A DNA stretch of 61,783 nt from Marinomonas spartinae. Lineage in GTDB: Bacteria > Pseudomonadota > Gammaproteobacteria > Pseudomonadales > Marinomonadaceae. The stretch covers positions 1-61,783 of the forward strand of contig NZ_JAEMUI010000029.1 of NCBI RefSeq assembly GCF_016461715.1, in the 5' to 3' direction. Below are positions 8,100-17,485 of this stretch, piece after piece (position 1 is the first letter of the stretch; each line of letters opens with the position of its first letter). The notes under the pieces were generated by a model. The model ran no database searches. It saw only the letters and a list, made by a program, of their open reading frames with translations, and was not told the DNA's origin. A program made the translations under genes and the position numbers.

Positions 8100-10964
8100 T
8101 TATTCGCCACTAGAGGCACCGGCTTCAGACAAAAGTTTTTGTTGGCGTTGGTTGTTCGCCGCGAAATCTTTCTGCCATTCGGACGGTTGAGACACCTTCT
8201 CGACCTGCACCGCTGTAACCTTGTATTCAGGACAGTTCGTTGCCCAATCCGAGTTGTCTGTTGTGATCACGTTCGCGCCACTGCCTGGGTGATGGAAGGT
8301 GGTGTACACCACCCCAGGTTGCATGCGCTTACTGATATGAGCACGTAACACGGTTTGTCCAGCACGGCTGCTGATGCCTAGCCAGTCTCCTTCGTTAATA
8401 CCGCGTTCTTCCGCATCATGGGGATGGATTTCTAATTTATCCTCGTGATGCCACACTTGGTTTTCAGTACGACGGGTTTGAGCGCCGACGTTGTATTGGC
8501 TCAAAATACGCCCCGTTGTAAGCAAGAGTGGGAAACGACGGCTGGCACGTTCGGACGTTGGAACGAATTCTGTGACAGCAAAGTGGCCTTTGCCTTCCAA
8601 TGTAGGAAAGCTCTCCACGTGCATGATCGGTGAGCCAATAGGGAACTCATCATTACATGGCCATTGCAAACTGCCGTGTTTGTCTAGTTTCTCGTAGTTC
8701 ACCCCTGTGAAGGTTGGCGTCAATAGGGCTATCTCATCCATGATTTCCGAGGGATGAGAGTAGTTCATTGGGTAACCTAGGGCATTGGCTAAGTCGACCG
8801 TCACTTCCCAATCTTCTTTGCCGGATAGAGGCGGCATTACTTTACGAACGCGGTTAATACGACGCTCGGCGTTGGTGAAGGTGCCGTTCTTCTCAAGGAA
8901 GGTGGAGCCTGGTAGCAGAACATGGGCAAATTTTGCGGTTTCGTTTAGGAAGATGTCCTGCACGATCAGGCAGTCTAATGCACGCAACGCGGCTTCCACG
9001 TGTTGGGTATTTGGGTCCGACTGGGCGATGTCTTCCCCTTGTACGTATAAGCCTCGGAAGTGGCCAGCAATGGCTGCATCAAACATATTTGGAATACGCA
9101 GACCGGGTTCATCGTCCAGCGTTACGCCCCAGACTTTTTCAAAGCGATTGCGAACCACAGGGTCCGCAACGTGTTGATAACCAGGTAACTCGTGTGGGAA
9201 TGACCCCATGTCGCAGGAACCCTGTACGTTATTTTGACCACGAAGTGGGTTGACACCAACGCCTTCGCGGCCAATGTTGCCTGTTGCTAACGCAAGGTTG
9301 GCGATCCCCATTACCATGGTGGAGCCTTGGCTGTGTTCGGTGACACCGAGACCGTAGTAAATCGCTGCATTGGGGGCGTTAGCAAAAGTACGGGCAGCTT
9401 GACGAATTGACTCTGCAGGTACACCAGTCACATCCTCAACTGCCTCTGGGGCATTGCGAGATTCGGCAATAAAGGCTCGCCATTTGGCGTAGGCTTCTGG
9501 CTCGCAGCGTTTGGCGATAAAGTCGGTATCCTCCAAGCCTTCTGTGATGACCACATGGGCCAACGCATTGATAAGCGCCACATTGGTTCCTGGACGCAAT
9601 GGTAAGTGTACAGAGTCGCCTAGATGCGGTGTCTTAAGAATATCGATTTCTCGTGGGTCGGCAACGATCAAGCTTGCGCCTTGGCGAAGACGGCGGCGCA
9701 TCAAAGAGCCAAATACTGGGTGAGCATCCGTTGGGTTGGCACCAATGACGAGGACACAGTCGGACTTCATCACTGAATCAAACGTTTGTGTCCCGGCGGA
9801 TTCCCCAAGGGTTTGTTTGAGGCCATAACCGGTTGGACTGTGACAAACACGGGCACAAGTATCCGTGTTGTTATTGCCAAAGGCGGCACGAATCAGTTTT
9901 TGCACCAAGTAGGTTTCTTCGTTGGTACAACGGGAAGAGGTAATACCGCCGATGCTTTCACGGCCATATTCGTATTGGATGGACTTTAAGCGGTTCGCGG
10001 CAAAGCCAATGGCTTCTTCCCAGCTCACTTCTTTCCATGGTTGATCGATAGCGTCACGAATCATGGGGGTGCGGATGCGGTCTTTGTGGGTCGCATAACC
10101 GAAAGCGAAACGACCTTTGACACAAGAGTGGCCGTGGTTTGCGTCCCCTGCTTTGTCTGGCACCATGCGCACCAGTTGGTCGCCTTTCATTTCGGCTTTA
10201 AATGAACAACCGACACCACAATACGCGCAGGTGGTGGAAATACTGTGTTCTGGTTGGCCCATTTGAATCAATGAATTTTCAGACAGGGTGGCGGTTGGGC
10301 AGGCTTGCACACAGGCACCACAAGACACACACTCTGAATCTAAGAAGTTTTCATTTTGTCCCGCAGCGACTTTGGAATCAAAGCCACGGCCATCAATGGT
10401 CAGGGCAAAGGTACCTTGGACTTCTTCACAAGCACGTACACAACGAGAACAGACGATACATTTGCTGGCGTCGAAGGTGAAATAAGGGTTGGAAGTATCT
10501 TTTGGGGCGTCCAAATGGTTGGCGCCATCAAAGCCATAACGGACTTCACGAAGGCCTACTGCCCCTGCCATGTCCTGCAATTCACAATCGCCATTGGCAG
10601 GACAAGTCAAACAGTCCAGCGGGTGATCGGAAATGTACAATTCCATAATATTGCGGCGCAATTTGGCCAATTTTTCATTCTGAGTAGACACCTTCATGCC
10701 TTGCTCAGCAGGTGTCGTACAAGAGGCTGGCGTACCGCGACGGCCTTCAATTTGCACGGCACAAAGGCGACAAGAGCCAAAGGCTTCTAGGTTGTCTGTG
10801 GCACATAATTTGGGAATATTGATGTCGGCAAGTGCTGCCGCACGCATCACTGAGGTGCCTTCTGGGACGCTGATTTCTACCCCGTCAATTTCCAACGTGA
10901 CCAACTTTTCACTTAAAGAAGCTGGCGTACCATAATCTTTATTAGGATCAAAGTGCTGTAACAT
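8100..10964 (-). CDS. fdsA: NAD-dependent formate dehydrogenase alpha subunit FdsA
   Basis: A 954-residue molybdenum (bis-MGD) catalytic subunit that oxidises formate to CO2. The N-terminus is NuoG-like, with a [2Fe-2S] site (CATDNLEAFGSCRLC), a His/Cys cluster region (HPLDCLTCPANGDC), two ferredoxin-type motifs (CIVCSRCVRAC, CVSCGACVQAC) and the CAYCGVGC cluster near residue 246. The Mo ligand is Cys374 followed by His375 in CARVCHSPTG, so this is a cysteine rather than selenocysteine enzyme. The C-terminal MGD-binding domain is complete. It overlaps nothing and follows fdsB by 2 nt. Confidence 0.96.
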   Translation of the reverse strand: MLQHFDPNKDYGTPASLSEKLVTLEIDGVEISVPEGTSVMRAAALADINIPKLCATDNLEAFGSCRLCAVQIEGRRGTPASCTTPAEQGMKVSTQNEKLAKLRRNIMELYISDHPLDCLTCPANGDCELQDMAGAVGLREVRYGFDGANHLDAPKDTSNPYFTFDASKCIVCSRCVRACEEVQGTFALTIDGRGFDSKVAAGQNENFLDSECVSCGACVQACPTATLSENSLIQMGQPEHSISTTCAYCGVGCSFKAEMKGDQLVRMVPDKAGDANHGHSCVKGRFAFGYATHKDRIRTPMIRDAIDQPWKEVSWEEAIGFAANRLKSIQYEYGRESIGGITSSRCTNEETYLVQKLIRAAFGNNNTDTCARVCHSPTGYGLKQTLGESAGTQTFDSVMKSDCVLVIGANPTDAHPVFGSLMRRRLRQGASLIVADPREIDILKTPHLGDSVHLPLRPGTNVALINALAHVVITEGLEDTDFIAKRCEPEAYAKWRAFIAESRNAPEAVEDVTGVPAESIRQAARTFANAPNAAIYYGLGVTEHSQGSTMVMGIANLALATGNIGREGVGVNPLRGQNNVQGSCDMGSFPHELPGYQHVADPVVRNRFEKVWGVTLDDEPGLRIPNMFDAAIAGHFRGLYVQGEDIAQSDPNTQHVEAALRALDCLIVQDIFLNETAKFAHVLLPGSTFLEKNGTFTNAERRINRVRKVMPPLSGKEDWEVTVDLANALGYPMNYSHPSEIMDEIALLTPTFTGVNYEKLDKHGSLQWPCNDEFPIGSPIMHVESFPTLEGKGHFAVTEFVPTSERASRRFPLLLTTGRILSQYNVGAQTRRTENQVWHHEDKLEIHPHDAEERGINEGDWLGISSRAGQTVLRAHISKRMQPGVVYTTFHHPGSGANVITTDNSDWATNCPEYKVTAVQVEKVSQPSEWQKDFAANNQRQQKLLSEAGASSGE

Positions 10965-10966
10965 GA

Positions 10967-12535
10967 CTAGATCTCCTCGGCATTCGTTGTTGACGCAGCG
11001 CGCTTAATGAAATCGTCCTTGAAGTGCTTCATCGCACTTTGCACTGGGAATGGCGTCATACCTCCCATCGCACACAACGAACCGTCTACCATGGTTTCAC
11101 ATAGGTCGGATAACAATGTCATATTGTCATCCACATTTTCACCAGAACGAATACGGTCAATGACTTCCACACCTCGGGTGGAACCGATACGGCATGGGGT
11201 ACATTTACCGCAGGATTCGGCCACACAGAACTCCATCGAGAAGCGCGCTTGCTCGCTCATATCGACGCTGTCGTCAAACATGACCACGCCACCGTGACCT
11301 AGCACCGCGCCTTCTTTGGCAAAGGCTTCATAGTCTAATGGGGTGTCCCATTGTGACTCAGGAAGATACGCTCCCAACGGACCGCCGACTTGCACGGCTT
11401 TTAGTGGGCGTCCATTACGAGTACCACCGCCGAAGTCGAACATGAGTTCGCGCAGGGTAGGGCCAAAGGCCAGCTCGACAAGACCGCCTTGTTTGACGTT
11501 GCCCGCCAGTTGGAAGGGTAAGGTACCGAGCGAGCGTCCCATGCCATAGTCGGCATAGGCTTGTGCGCCTTTATCTAGAATAAAGGGAACGGCCGCAAGG
11601 GACAGGACGTTGTTTACTACGGTTGGCTGACCGAATAAACCGACAATGGCCGGCAATGGTGGCTTCGCTCGAACCAAACCGCGCTTGCCTTCCAAACTTT
11701 CGAGCAGGGAGGTTTCTTCACCACAAATGTAAGCGCCAGCGCCCAAGCGAACTTCAAGGTCAAAGTGTTTGTCGCTGCCTAGAATGCCTGCGCCGAGTAA
11801 GTTGTTCTCATAGGCGATGGTAATGGCGTCATGGAGCGTCTTGAACGCCAATGGATATTCCGAACGCAGATAGATGTACCCCTGCGTTGCGCCAACGGCC
11901 AAACCCGCGATGGTCATGCCTTCAATCAGCATAAAGGGATCGCATTCCATCACCAAGCGGTCGGCAAACGTACCGGAGTCGCCTTCGTCGGCGTTACAAA
12001 CAACATATTTTTGTTCAGCAGGAGCGTCTAAAACGGTTTGCCATTTGATACCCGTTGGAAAAGCTGCACCACCTCGACCACGCAAGCCGGATGCTTTGAT
12101 CTCATCAACAAGGGGTTGAGCATCCATCGCTAAGGCATTCTTCAGGCCGCGATAGCCTTCTTTTGCTTGGTAATCAGCTAGAGAAAGTGGGTCAATAACT
12201 CCCGCGCGAGCAAAGGTTAAGCGCTGCTGTTGTTTTAGATAAGGAATATCTTCCACTAGACCAAGTGCCAGAGGATGCACCACATCACCGTGCCAGAATT
12301 CGGCGTCAAACAAAGAGTCAATATCCGCTTCTTTTACAGGGCCAAAACCAAAACGACCTTGCTTAGTTTCTACTTCAATAAGCGGCTCTAGCCAATACAA
12401 GGCGCGGGTGCCGTTACGTTTGATCGACAAATCCACTTTGCGCTCGTTGGCGGTTGCGGCCAGCAGTTTGGTAAGACGATCTGCCCCTAGCGCTTTTGCG
12501 GTGGTGTCGGAAGGTACATGAATACAAAAAGTCAT
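10967..12535 (-). CDS. fdsB: NAD-dependent formate dehydrogenase beta subunit FdsB
   Basis: A 522-residue NuoF-like subunit with an N-terminal thioredoxin-fold extension. It holds FMN and the NAD+ site (GLRGRGGAAFPTGIKW, NADEGDSGTF, GAGAYICGEETSLLES) and a [4Fe-4S] cluster (ESCGKCTPCRIG), and passes electrons from FdsA to NAD+. The ATG overlaps the fdsG stop by one base (TAATG), indicating translational coupling. Confidence 0.95.
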   Translation of the reverse strand: MTFCIHVPSDTTAKALGADRLTKLLAATANERKVDLSIKRNGTRALYWLEPLIEVETKQGRFGFGPVKEADIDSLFDAEFWHGDVVHPLALGLVEDIPYLKQQQRLTFARAGVIDPLSLADYQAKEGYRGLKNALAMDAQPLVDEIKASGLRGRGGAAFPTGIKWQTVLDAPAEQKYVVCNADEGDSGTFADRLVMECDPFMLIEGMTIAGLAVGATQGYIYLRSEYPLAFKTLHDAITIAYENNLLGAGILGSDKHFDLEVRLGAGAYICGEETSLLESLEGKRGLVRAKPPLPAIVGLFGQPTVVNNVLSLAAVPFILDKGAQAYADYGMGRSLGTLPFQLAGNVKQGGLVELAFGPTLRELMFDFGGGTRNGRPLKAVQVGGPLGAYLPESQWDTPLDYEAFAKEGAVLGHGGVVMFDDSVDMSEQARFSMEFCVAESCGKCTPCRIGSTRGVEVIDRIRSGENVDDNMTLLSDLCETMVDGSLCAMGGMTPFPVQSAMKHFKDDFIKRAASTTNAEEI

Positions 12536-13032
12536 TATTGCACCTCCAAGCGATCGGTTTTCAGATTGTCGACCAATTCATCAAAACGCTGAGTGTCGAC
12601 ATCGGCGTAGATTTCATCGCCCACCCGAACAGATGGACCACAGCTGCAATTGCCTAAGCAATAAACCGGTTCAAGGGTAATGTTGTTGTCGGGGGTGGTT
12701 TGATGGTAGTCCACGCCCAACATACTTTTAGCGTAGGCTTCTAAGCGACGTGCCCCAAGCGCTTGGCACGCTTCTGCACGGCAGAGCTCGACTACATGGC
12801 GTCCCGGTTGTTTCGTGCGAAAGTGATGGTAGAAACTGATCACACCATGTATTTCCGCTCGGGTTTGCTTGAGGGCGGTGGCGATTAAGCCGACGGCCTC
12901 TTCTGGAATATAAGAAAAGCGCTCTTGAATAGCATGAAGAAGGGGTAAAAGAGCGCCTGGTTTGGACTTAAACTCTTCAATAATGGTTTGCGCGATGGCA
13001 GGATCCCAAGTTACAACTCTCGGTGTAGTCAT
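12535..13032 (-). CDS. fdsG: NAD-dependent formate dehydrogenase gamma subunit FdsG
   Basis: A 165-residue NuoE-like subunit with a [2Fe-2S] cluster bound by the cysteines of CRAEACQALG and CLGNCSCGPSV. It is the first gene of fdsGBAD. A GGAGGAATT ribosome-binding site precedes the ATG. Together the subunits form a cytoplasmic complex supplying NADH from formate. Confidence 0.94.
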   Translation of the reverse strand: MTTPRVVTWDPAIAQTIIEEFKSKPGALLPLLHAIQERFSYIPEEAVGLIATALKQTRAEIHGVISFYHHFRTKQPGRHVVELCRAEACQALGARRLEAYAKSMLGVDYHQTTPDNNITLEPVYCLGNCSCGPSVRVGDEIYADVDTQRFDELVDNLKTDRLEVQ

Positions 13033-13517
13033 TATTATAATTCCTCCTACCGCCTAAACACGGAAATCATCGTTAGGCAGAAGCGTTACTTTAATATAGT
13101 GCCCATCAAGACGTAGACACATGTTAGCGCTTGGATCAACATGGTGCTTTCACCAGCGCGGCAACCTGCACATAACTGGGAATGATCGCTACTCAGGCAG
13201 CCTTTATTAGACCAATTACGGCGCTCAGGATCGCACATTCACTGATCTTTCTCTTATCTTATTACGACATATTTGACGAAATGGCGGCCATCTAAAGGGA
13301 GAAACAGACAAATTATATGGTCACTATTTTACGCGAATGTCGCGTTTCTAATATTGGACTCAATTGCTAAATTTGGCAAATGACGATCTTGGTTCATGAG
13401 CGTTTGCACGGTTTAACCTCATTATTAAACGCTCAAATCCACTAAATGATGTAGGTAGTGGGTATCAATGGTAGGTGTGAAGGAGGCATGGCGTTACTGG
13501 GTAACGCCACCGTGTTT
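13033..13517. other. 485-bp intergenic region upstream of fdsGBAD
   Basis: No convincing gene is present. It must contain the fds promoter. A dyad GAGCGTTT (13398-13405) / AAACGCTC (13427-13434) could be an operator. A short perfect hairpin GGCGTTAC / GTAACGCC lies at 13490-13508, just past the 3' end of the Phd-like gene, followed six bases later by TTTTT. The rest holds nothing I recognise. Confidence 0.5.
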
Positions 13518-13748
13518 TTAATCCGTGTCGCCGTCTTTATTGGCGATATTTTGTAAAATATCTTTTGAATTGGCATAGTTGTCGAATAAGGTTGTGGCTT
13601 CTTCCAATGCTTTAAAACAGTCTACTGACATCATCACAACGGCTGGTTCGTTCCCCCTGTCTATCATGATGGGTGTTTGGCTATCGCACACCTTTTTCAT
13701 CATGGTGTCTAAATCGGTCTGTAGTGCTGAAGCAGTAACTAACTCCAT
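13518..13748 (-). CDS. Orphan Phd/YefM-family antitoxin-like protein
   Basis: A 76-residue protein with the Phd/YefM N-terminal fold: VTASALQTDLDTMMKKVCDS, then PIMIDRGNEPAVVMMSVDCFKAL, the segment that binds operator DNA as a dimer. The acidic C-terminal tail is where a toxin would normally bind. No RelE- or Doc-like toxin lies within a kilobase on either side, so it is an orphan or acts as a stand-alone regulator. A GGAG motif precedes the ATG. Confidence 0.72.
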   Translation of the reverse strand: MELVTASALQTDLDTMMKKVCDSQTPIMIDRGNEPAVVMMSVDCFKALEEATTLFDNYANSKDILQNIANKDGDTD

Positions 13749-13950
13749 CTGTGTCTCCGTAACTATGCTGTTTGTTATTCATAAGAATGGAAGACGATTG
13801 CTTATTTATCAATGAAGCGCATAAGAGTTTTGATGTATTTTTGTACAAAATTGAATGGTATGTTTAGATTTATGTGGACTCACCCTACGTCACTTCTTTT
13901 AAGCAGATAGCGTTAACAACAATGATCATAGAAAGGTAAGGATACAAAGA

Positions 13951-15468
13951 ATGGGCATTAACTTTAGAGAAAAAGTTCGTTCCAATCGCTTGCATAACAG
14001 CCAGGATTCAGGCGATCGAGAAATAGCCGCTTTATGGCATTTTGAAAGTGATCGGGGGCGTATCATCAACTCGGCTGCTATTCGCCGTTTACAGCAAAAA
14101 ACCCAAGTGTTTCCTTTAGAGCGTAATGCTGCTGTACGCAGCCGCCTAACCCATTCCATGGAGGTACAACAGGTAGGGCGCTACATCAGCCAGCTTATTT
14201 TCCAACGCTTAGCCAAGGAAAAAGGCAAGCTTGAAAAATATGGCCTAGACGGTTTAGATCGTCAGTTTGAATCCATCGTTGAGATGTCTTGCTTAATGCA
14301 TGATGTAGGCAATCCGCCCTTCGGTCACTTTGGCGAAGACACCATGATCAAATGGTTTGAGAAACATACAAGTCAATTTCTTAAGCGTTTTATGCCAGAT
14401 ACTGACGACTCAGACATCAAACTCAACGACGAACTAACCGCGCTAAAACGTGACATATGTAACTTTGAAGGTAACGCTCAAGCGATTCGTTTGGTTCACA
14501 GTTTACTTGCGCTCAACCTTACCTACAGCCAATTGTCTGGCATTATGAAATACACTCGTCGTGGTGATACGCCCAAACCAGACAAAGATTACCTACAGAA
14601 AAAGGTCGGCTTTTATTTGAGTGAAGCGCCCTTTATCAAGGTATTAAGAGAAGCGTTAAACATTCAAGAAGGAAGGCGCTCTCCCTTTGCCTACATCATG
14701 GAAGCCGCTGATGATATTTCTTATGGTGTGGCAGACATCGAAGATGCCGAAGAGAAAGGCATTTTATCCATTGCCGATTTGCCAAATATTTTGCGTGAAG
14801 AGTTTATCAATACTTGCCAATCTGATGATTTCAAACTGCCAGTCAATCAGATAATGGAAGACATTATTGACTCTGCCAAATCAATGTATCGACAAAACAA
14901 AATCGACAGTATGTTCTTCGTTGGGCTGCGTGTAGGTATCAATAAAGAACTGCCTAAATACGCTTGTAAACGTTTTATCGACAATATCGATACCATCTTC
15001 CATGGCTCCTTTAATAACGCACTGATTGAAGATGGTAGCTATCATCACGCCGTGGTTGAAACACTCAAAACCGTCGCTCGAAAATACGCCTTCAGTACGC
15101 CTGAAGTAGAAGGGCAAGAGCTACAAGGCTATCGAATCATCAATGGTTTACTGGATATTTATGCCCCATTGCTCAAACTAGACAGAGCCAGCTTCAACAA
15201 GGTTCTAGACAACGATAAAAAAGCGCCAGCTTACGAGGCGAGAGTATTTAGAAAACTCTCGCAAAAACACATACGCGCCTACCGATCCGCCATAGAAGAG
15301 AAAAAACTAGCGGAATTTAAAAAACACTTCGAAAACGGCGACCTCAAATCCATCAGCGACGATGCTTGGGAGTTCTACTTTCGTTGTCGACTGATACAAG
15401 ACTACATCAGTGGCATGACAGATCAATTTGCCTATGACGAATACCGCGCTTTGCATGTGATTGATTAG
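13951..15468 (+). CDS. dgt: Deoxyguanosinetriphosphate triphosphohydrolase (dGTPase)
   Basis: A 505-residue HD-superfamily enzyme hydrolysing dGTP to deoxyguanosine and tripolyphosphate, the same length as E. coli Dgt. The metal-binding residues are His68 (RSRLTHSMEVQQVGR), His117-Asp118 (CLMHDVGNPPFGH) and a later Asp in MEAADDISYGVADIED. The start has AAGGA nearby. It is the first of four tightly spaced genes (dgt, Vat-like, GFA, tag) with gaps of 13-25 nt. Such enzymes affect dNTP pools and can limit phage. Confidence 0.93.
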   Translation: MGINFREKVRSNRLHNSQDSGDREIAALWHFESDRGRIINSAAIRRLQQKTQVFPLERNAAVRSRLTHSMEVQQVGRYISQLIFQRLAKEKGKLEKYGLDGLDRQFESIVEMSCLMHDVGNPPFGHFGEDTMIKWFEKHTSQFLKRFMPDTDDSDIKLNDELTALKRDICNFEGNAQAIRLVHSLLALNLTYSQLSGIMKYTRRGDTPKPDKDYLQKKVGFYLSEAPFIKVLREALNIQEGRRSPFAYIMEAADDISYGVADIEDAEEKGILSIADLPNILREEFINTCQSDDFKLPVNQIMEDIIDSAKSMYRQNKIDSMFFVGLRVGINKELPKYACKRFIDNIDTIFHGSFNNALIEDGSYHHAVVETLKTVARKYAFSTPEVEGQELQGYRIINGLLDIYAPLLKLDRASFNKVLDNDKKAPAYEARVFRKLSQKHIRAYRSAIEEKKLAEFKKHFENGDLKSISDDAWEFYFRCRLIQDYISGMTDQFAYDEYRALHVID

Positions 15469-15481
15469 AAAGGGAGCAAGC

Positions 15482-16120
15482 ATGAAAGGCCCCAACCCAA
15501 ATAATAAAGAGCCGATGAAAGGCTTCCCACAAGTAGGTTACCTTAAAAATTTTATCACCCGAGACAATATCATCGTCGGAGATTATACCTACTACGATGA
15601 TCCTGAAGGACCAGAACGTTTTGAAAACAATGTGCTTTATCATTTTGATTTTATCGGTGACCAATTAATTATTGGAAAATTTTGTGCCATTGCCAAAGAC
15701 GTTCGGTTTATTATGAATGGTGCGAATCATGCTAATGCAGGGTTCTCGACGTATCCGTTTTATATTTTCGGCAACGGTTGGGAAAAGGCGGCACCCAAAA
15801 CCGGCGATCTACCCTACAAAGGCGATACGAAGATCGGTCATGATGTGTGGATTGGCTATGAAGCTACCGTTATGCCCGGTGTGCAAATTGGTAACGGTGC
15901 CATTATTGCCAGTAAATCCGTCGTGACATCCGATGTGCCAGCTTACTGCGTCGTCGGTGGGAACCCTGCCAAGGTCATCAAATACCGTTTTGACGAGCCG
16001 ACCATCCAAACATTACAAGAGATTGCTTGGTGGGATTGGGGATCGGAGAAAATCACCCAACATTTGGATGCCATCGTTGGTGCTGATTTAGCTCGGTTAC
16101 AAGCAGCAAAAGACGACTAA
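15482..16120 (+). CDS. Vat/CatB-family xenobiotic O-acetyltransferase
   Basis: A 212-residue left-handed beta-helix acetyltransferase of the hexapeptide family. The segments FENNVLYHFDFIGDQL, IGKFCAIAKDVRFIMNGANH (with the catalytic His of the family) and FGNGW match streptogramin and chloramphenicol acetyltransferases, followed by hexapeptide turns (IGHDVWIGYEATVMPGVQIG). The ATG at 15482 is chosen because AGGGAG lies seven bases upstream; an earlier TTG is in frame but poorer. Proteins of this type are common on chromosomes, and drug resistance should not be assumed. Confidence 0.85.
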   Translation: MKGPNPNNKEPMKGFPQVGYLKNFITRDNIIVGDYTYYDDPEGPERFENNVLYHFDFIGDQLIIGKFCAIAKDVRFIMNGANHANAGFSTYPFYIFGNGWEKAAPKTGDLPYKGDTKIGHDVWIGYEATVMPGVQIGNGAIIASKSVVTSDVPAYCVVGGNPAKVIKYRFDEPTIQTLQEIAWWDWGSEKITQHLDAIVGADLARLQAAKDD

Positions 16121-16141
16121 TTCTAAAATGAGGTAAACGCT

Positions 16142-16537
16142 ATGATTAAACAAGTTGGCCCAACAGAAATAAAGCTTAAGCACAAAGCAAGCTGCCATTG
16201 CGGAGCGGTTGAATTGGAATTAACCTTGCCAAACGGCATCGAAAACCCAAGACGCTGTGATTGCTCTATTTGTCGTCGTAAGGGAGCCATTGTGGCTTCC
16301 GTCACATTGGATAACCTGCGTATCGTCAAAGGCCATGATGTATTAAAGCTTTACCAATTTAATACCCACACCGCTAAACATTTTTTCTGTTCAAACTGTG
16401 GTATTTACACCCACCATCAACGTCGATCCGCCCCCACACAATATGGCTACAATATCGGCTGCTTAGAAGGTGTTAATCCTTATGATCTTGGTGACGTTGT
16501 AGTAAACGATGGTGTGAACCATCCGGCTGATCGATGA
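16142..16537 (+). CDS. GFA (glutathione-dependent formaldehyde-activating/CENP-V) family protein
   Basis: A 131-residue zinc protein of the GFA/CENP-V fold. The zinc-binding cysteines are visible in SCHCGAVELEL, RRCDCSICRRKG and FFCSNCGIYTHH. Most members are not true formaldehyde-activating enzymes and the substrate is unknown. It lies between the acetyltransferase gene and tag, probably in one transcript. Confidence 0.85.
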   Translation: MIKQVGPTEIKLKHKASCHCGAVELELTLPNGIENPRRCDCSICRRKGAIVASVTLDNLRIVKGHDVLKLYQFNTHTAKHFFCSNCGIYTHHQRRSAPTQYGYNIGCLEGVNPYDLGDVVVNDGVNHPADR

Positions 16538-16562
16538 TGTTTGTTTAACCGGAAGTGTTTAT

Positions 16563-17165
16563 ATGGTTATTGATCTCTCAGTAGCCCATCCACATCGTTG
16601 TGCATGGGCCGACTCCGCGCCGGATTTCCCCCATTATCATGATAACGAGTGGGGTTTCCCCGTCGCAGATGATCAGCGTTTGTTTGAAAAGCTCTGTCTG
16701 GAAACCTTTCAATCCGGCCTGAGTTGGCGAACCATTCTGAGTAAACGAGAAAATTTTCGTTCAGCCTTTGCGCAATTCGACTTTCATAAAGTGGCGCAAT
16801 TTGGCGAGCAAGAAATCGCCGAGTTGCTTAACAATGAAGGCATCGTTCGTAATAAACGCAAAATCCTCGCGGTCATCAACAATGCCAAACGTGCCCTAGA
16901 AATGGTCGATAAAGAAGGTTCTTTAGCTACGTTTATCTGGCGCTATGAGCCCGACGAAAACACCTTGCCACCACCCGAAACCCAAACTACCTGCCCAGAA
17001 TCCGTCGCCCTTTCCAAAGCACTCAAAAAACGCGGCTGGCAGTTCGTCGGCCCAACCACCCTGTACGCCTTTATGCAATCCATGGGACTCATCAATGACC
17101 ATGCAGAACACTGTTTTATGCGAGAAGAAGTTGATCGAGCGAGGAAAGGGTTTGTGAGGCCATGA
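16563..17165 (+). CDS. tag: DNA-3-methyladenine glycosylase I
   Basis: A 200-residue base-excision repair enzyme that removes 3-methyladenine. It has the Tag signatures CAWADSAPDFPHYHDNEWG near the N-terminus, LFEKLCLETFQSGLSW and the C-terminal SMGLINDHAEHC, which with the first cysteine and histidine forms the structural zinc site. Length is slightly above the 187 residues of E. coli Tag. It is the last gene of the dgt operon. A degenerate copy of its 3' end lies beyond the following toxin-antitoxin pair. Confidence 0.93.
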   Translation: MVIDLSVAHPHRCAWADSAPDFPHYHDNEWGFPVADDQRLFEKLCLETFQSGLSWRTILSKRENFRSAFAQFDFHKVAQFGEQEIAELLNNEGIVRNKRKILAVINNAKRALEMVDKEGSLATFIWRYEPDENTLPPPETQTTCPESVALSKALKKRGWQFVGPTTLYAFMQSMGLINDHAEHCFMREEVDRARKGFVRP

Positions 17166-17185
17166 AAAACATCCATGCGATGTGA

Positions 17186-17485
17186 TCATTTTTGAGTATG
17201 AATCACGGCTTTCAAGTCAAAGTTAAGGGATTTAAGCACCTTTACTATGGTGTCGAATTGCGGCCGAGAACCGGATCGCAGGGCTTTGTAAAGACTTTCG
17301 CGTCCTAACCCACTGTCTTTAGCTATCTGCGTCATACCTCGCGCTTTGGCAATATGGCCAAGAGCATGAATGAGCTCATCGGTATCACCATCCTCAAGCA
17401 CCATAGATAAATAAGTAGCAATATCTTCGTCTGTACGAAGTTGCTTTGCCATATCAAAGTTGGTCAATTCTTTTATTGAAGTCAT
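17186..17485 (-). CDS. HigA-like antitoxin (putative addiction module antidote)
   Basis: A 99-residue XRE-type helix-turn-helix protein of the antidote family in which the toxin gene comes first. The DNA-binding part is HIAKARGMTQIAKDSGLGRE followed by SLYKALRSGSRPQF. Its ATG overlaps the toxin stop as ATGA, showing the pair was translationally coupled. The antitoxin is intact although the toxin is not. Confidence 0.88.
   Translation of the reverse strand: MTSIKELTNFDMAKQLRTDEDIATYLSMVLEDGDTDELIHALGHIAKARGMTQIAKDSGLGRESLYKALRSGSRPQFDTIVKVLKSLNFDLKAVIHTQK

Noticed and set aside
13482..13560. Plus-strand 22-residue hydrophobic peptide (MALLGNATVFLIRVAVFI start) with AGGAGG
   Set aside because: The ribosome site is only one base from the ATG, it overlaps the Phd-like gene in antisense, and the sequence coincides with a hairpin.
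15482..16120. A dedicated streptogramin or chloramphenicol resistance gene
   Set aside because: The fold and motifs fit the family, but it sits in a housekeeping-type operon with dgt and tag and has no mobile context, so resistance cannot be claimed.
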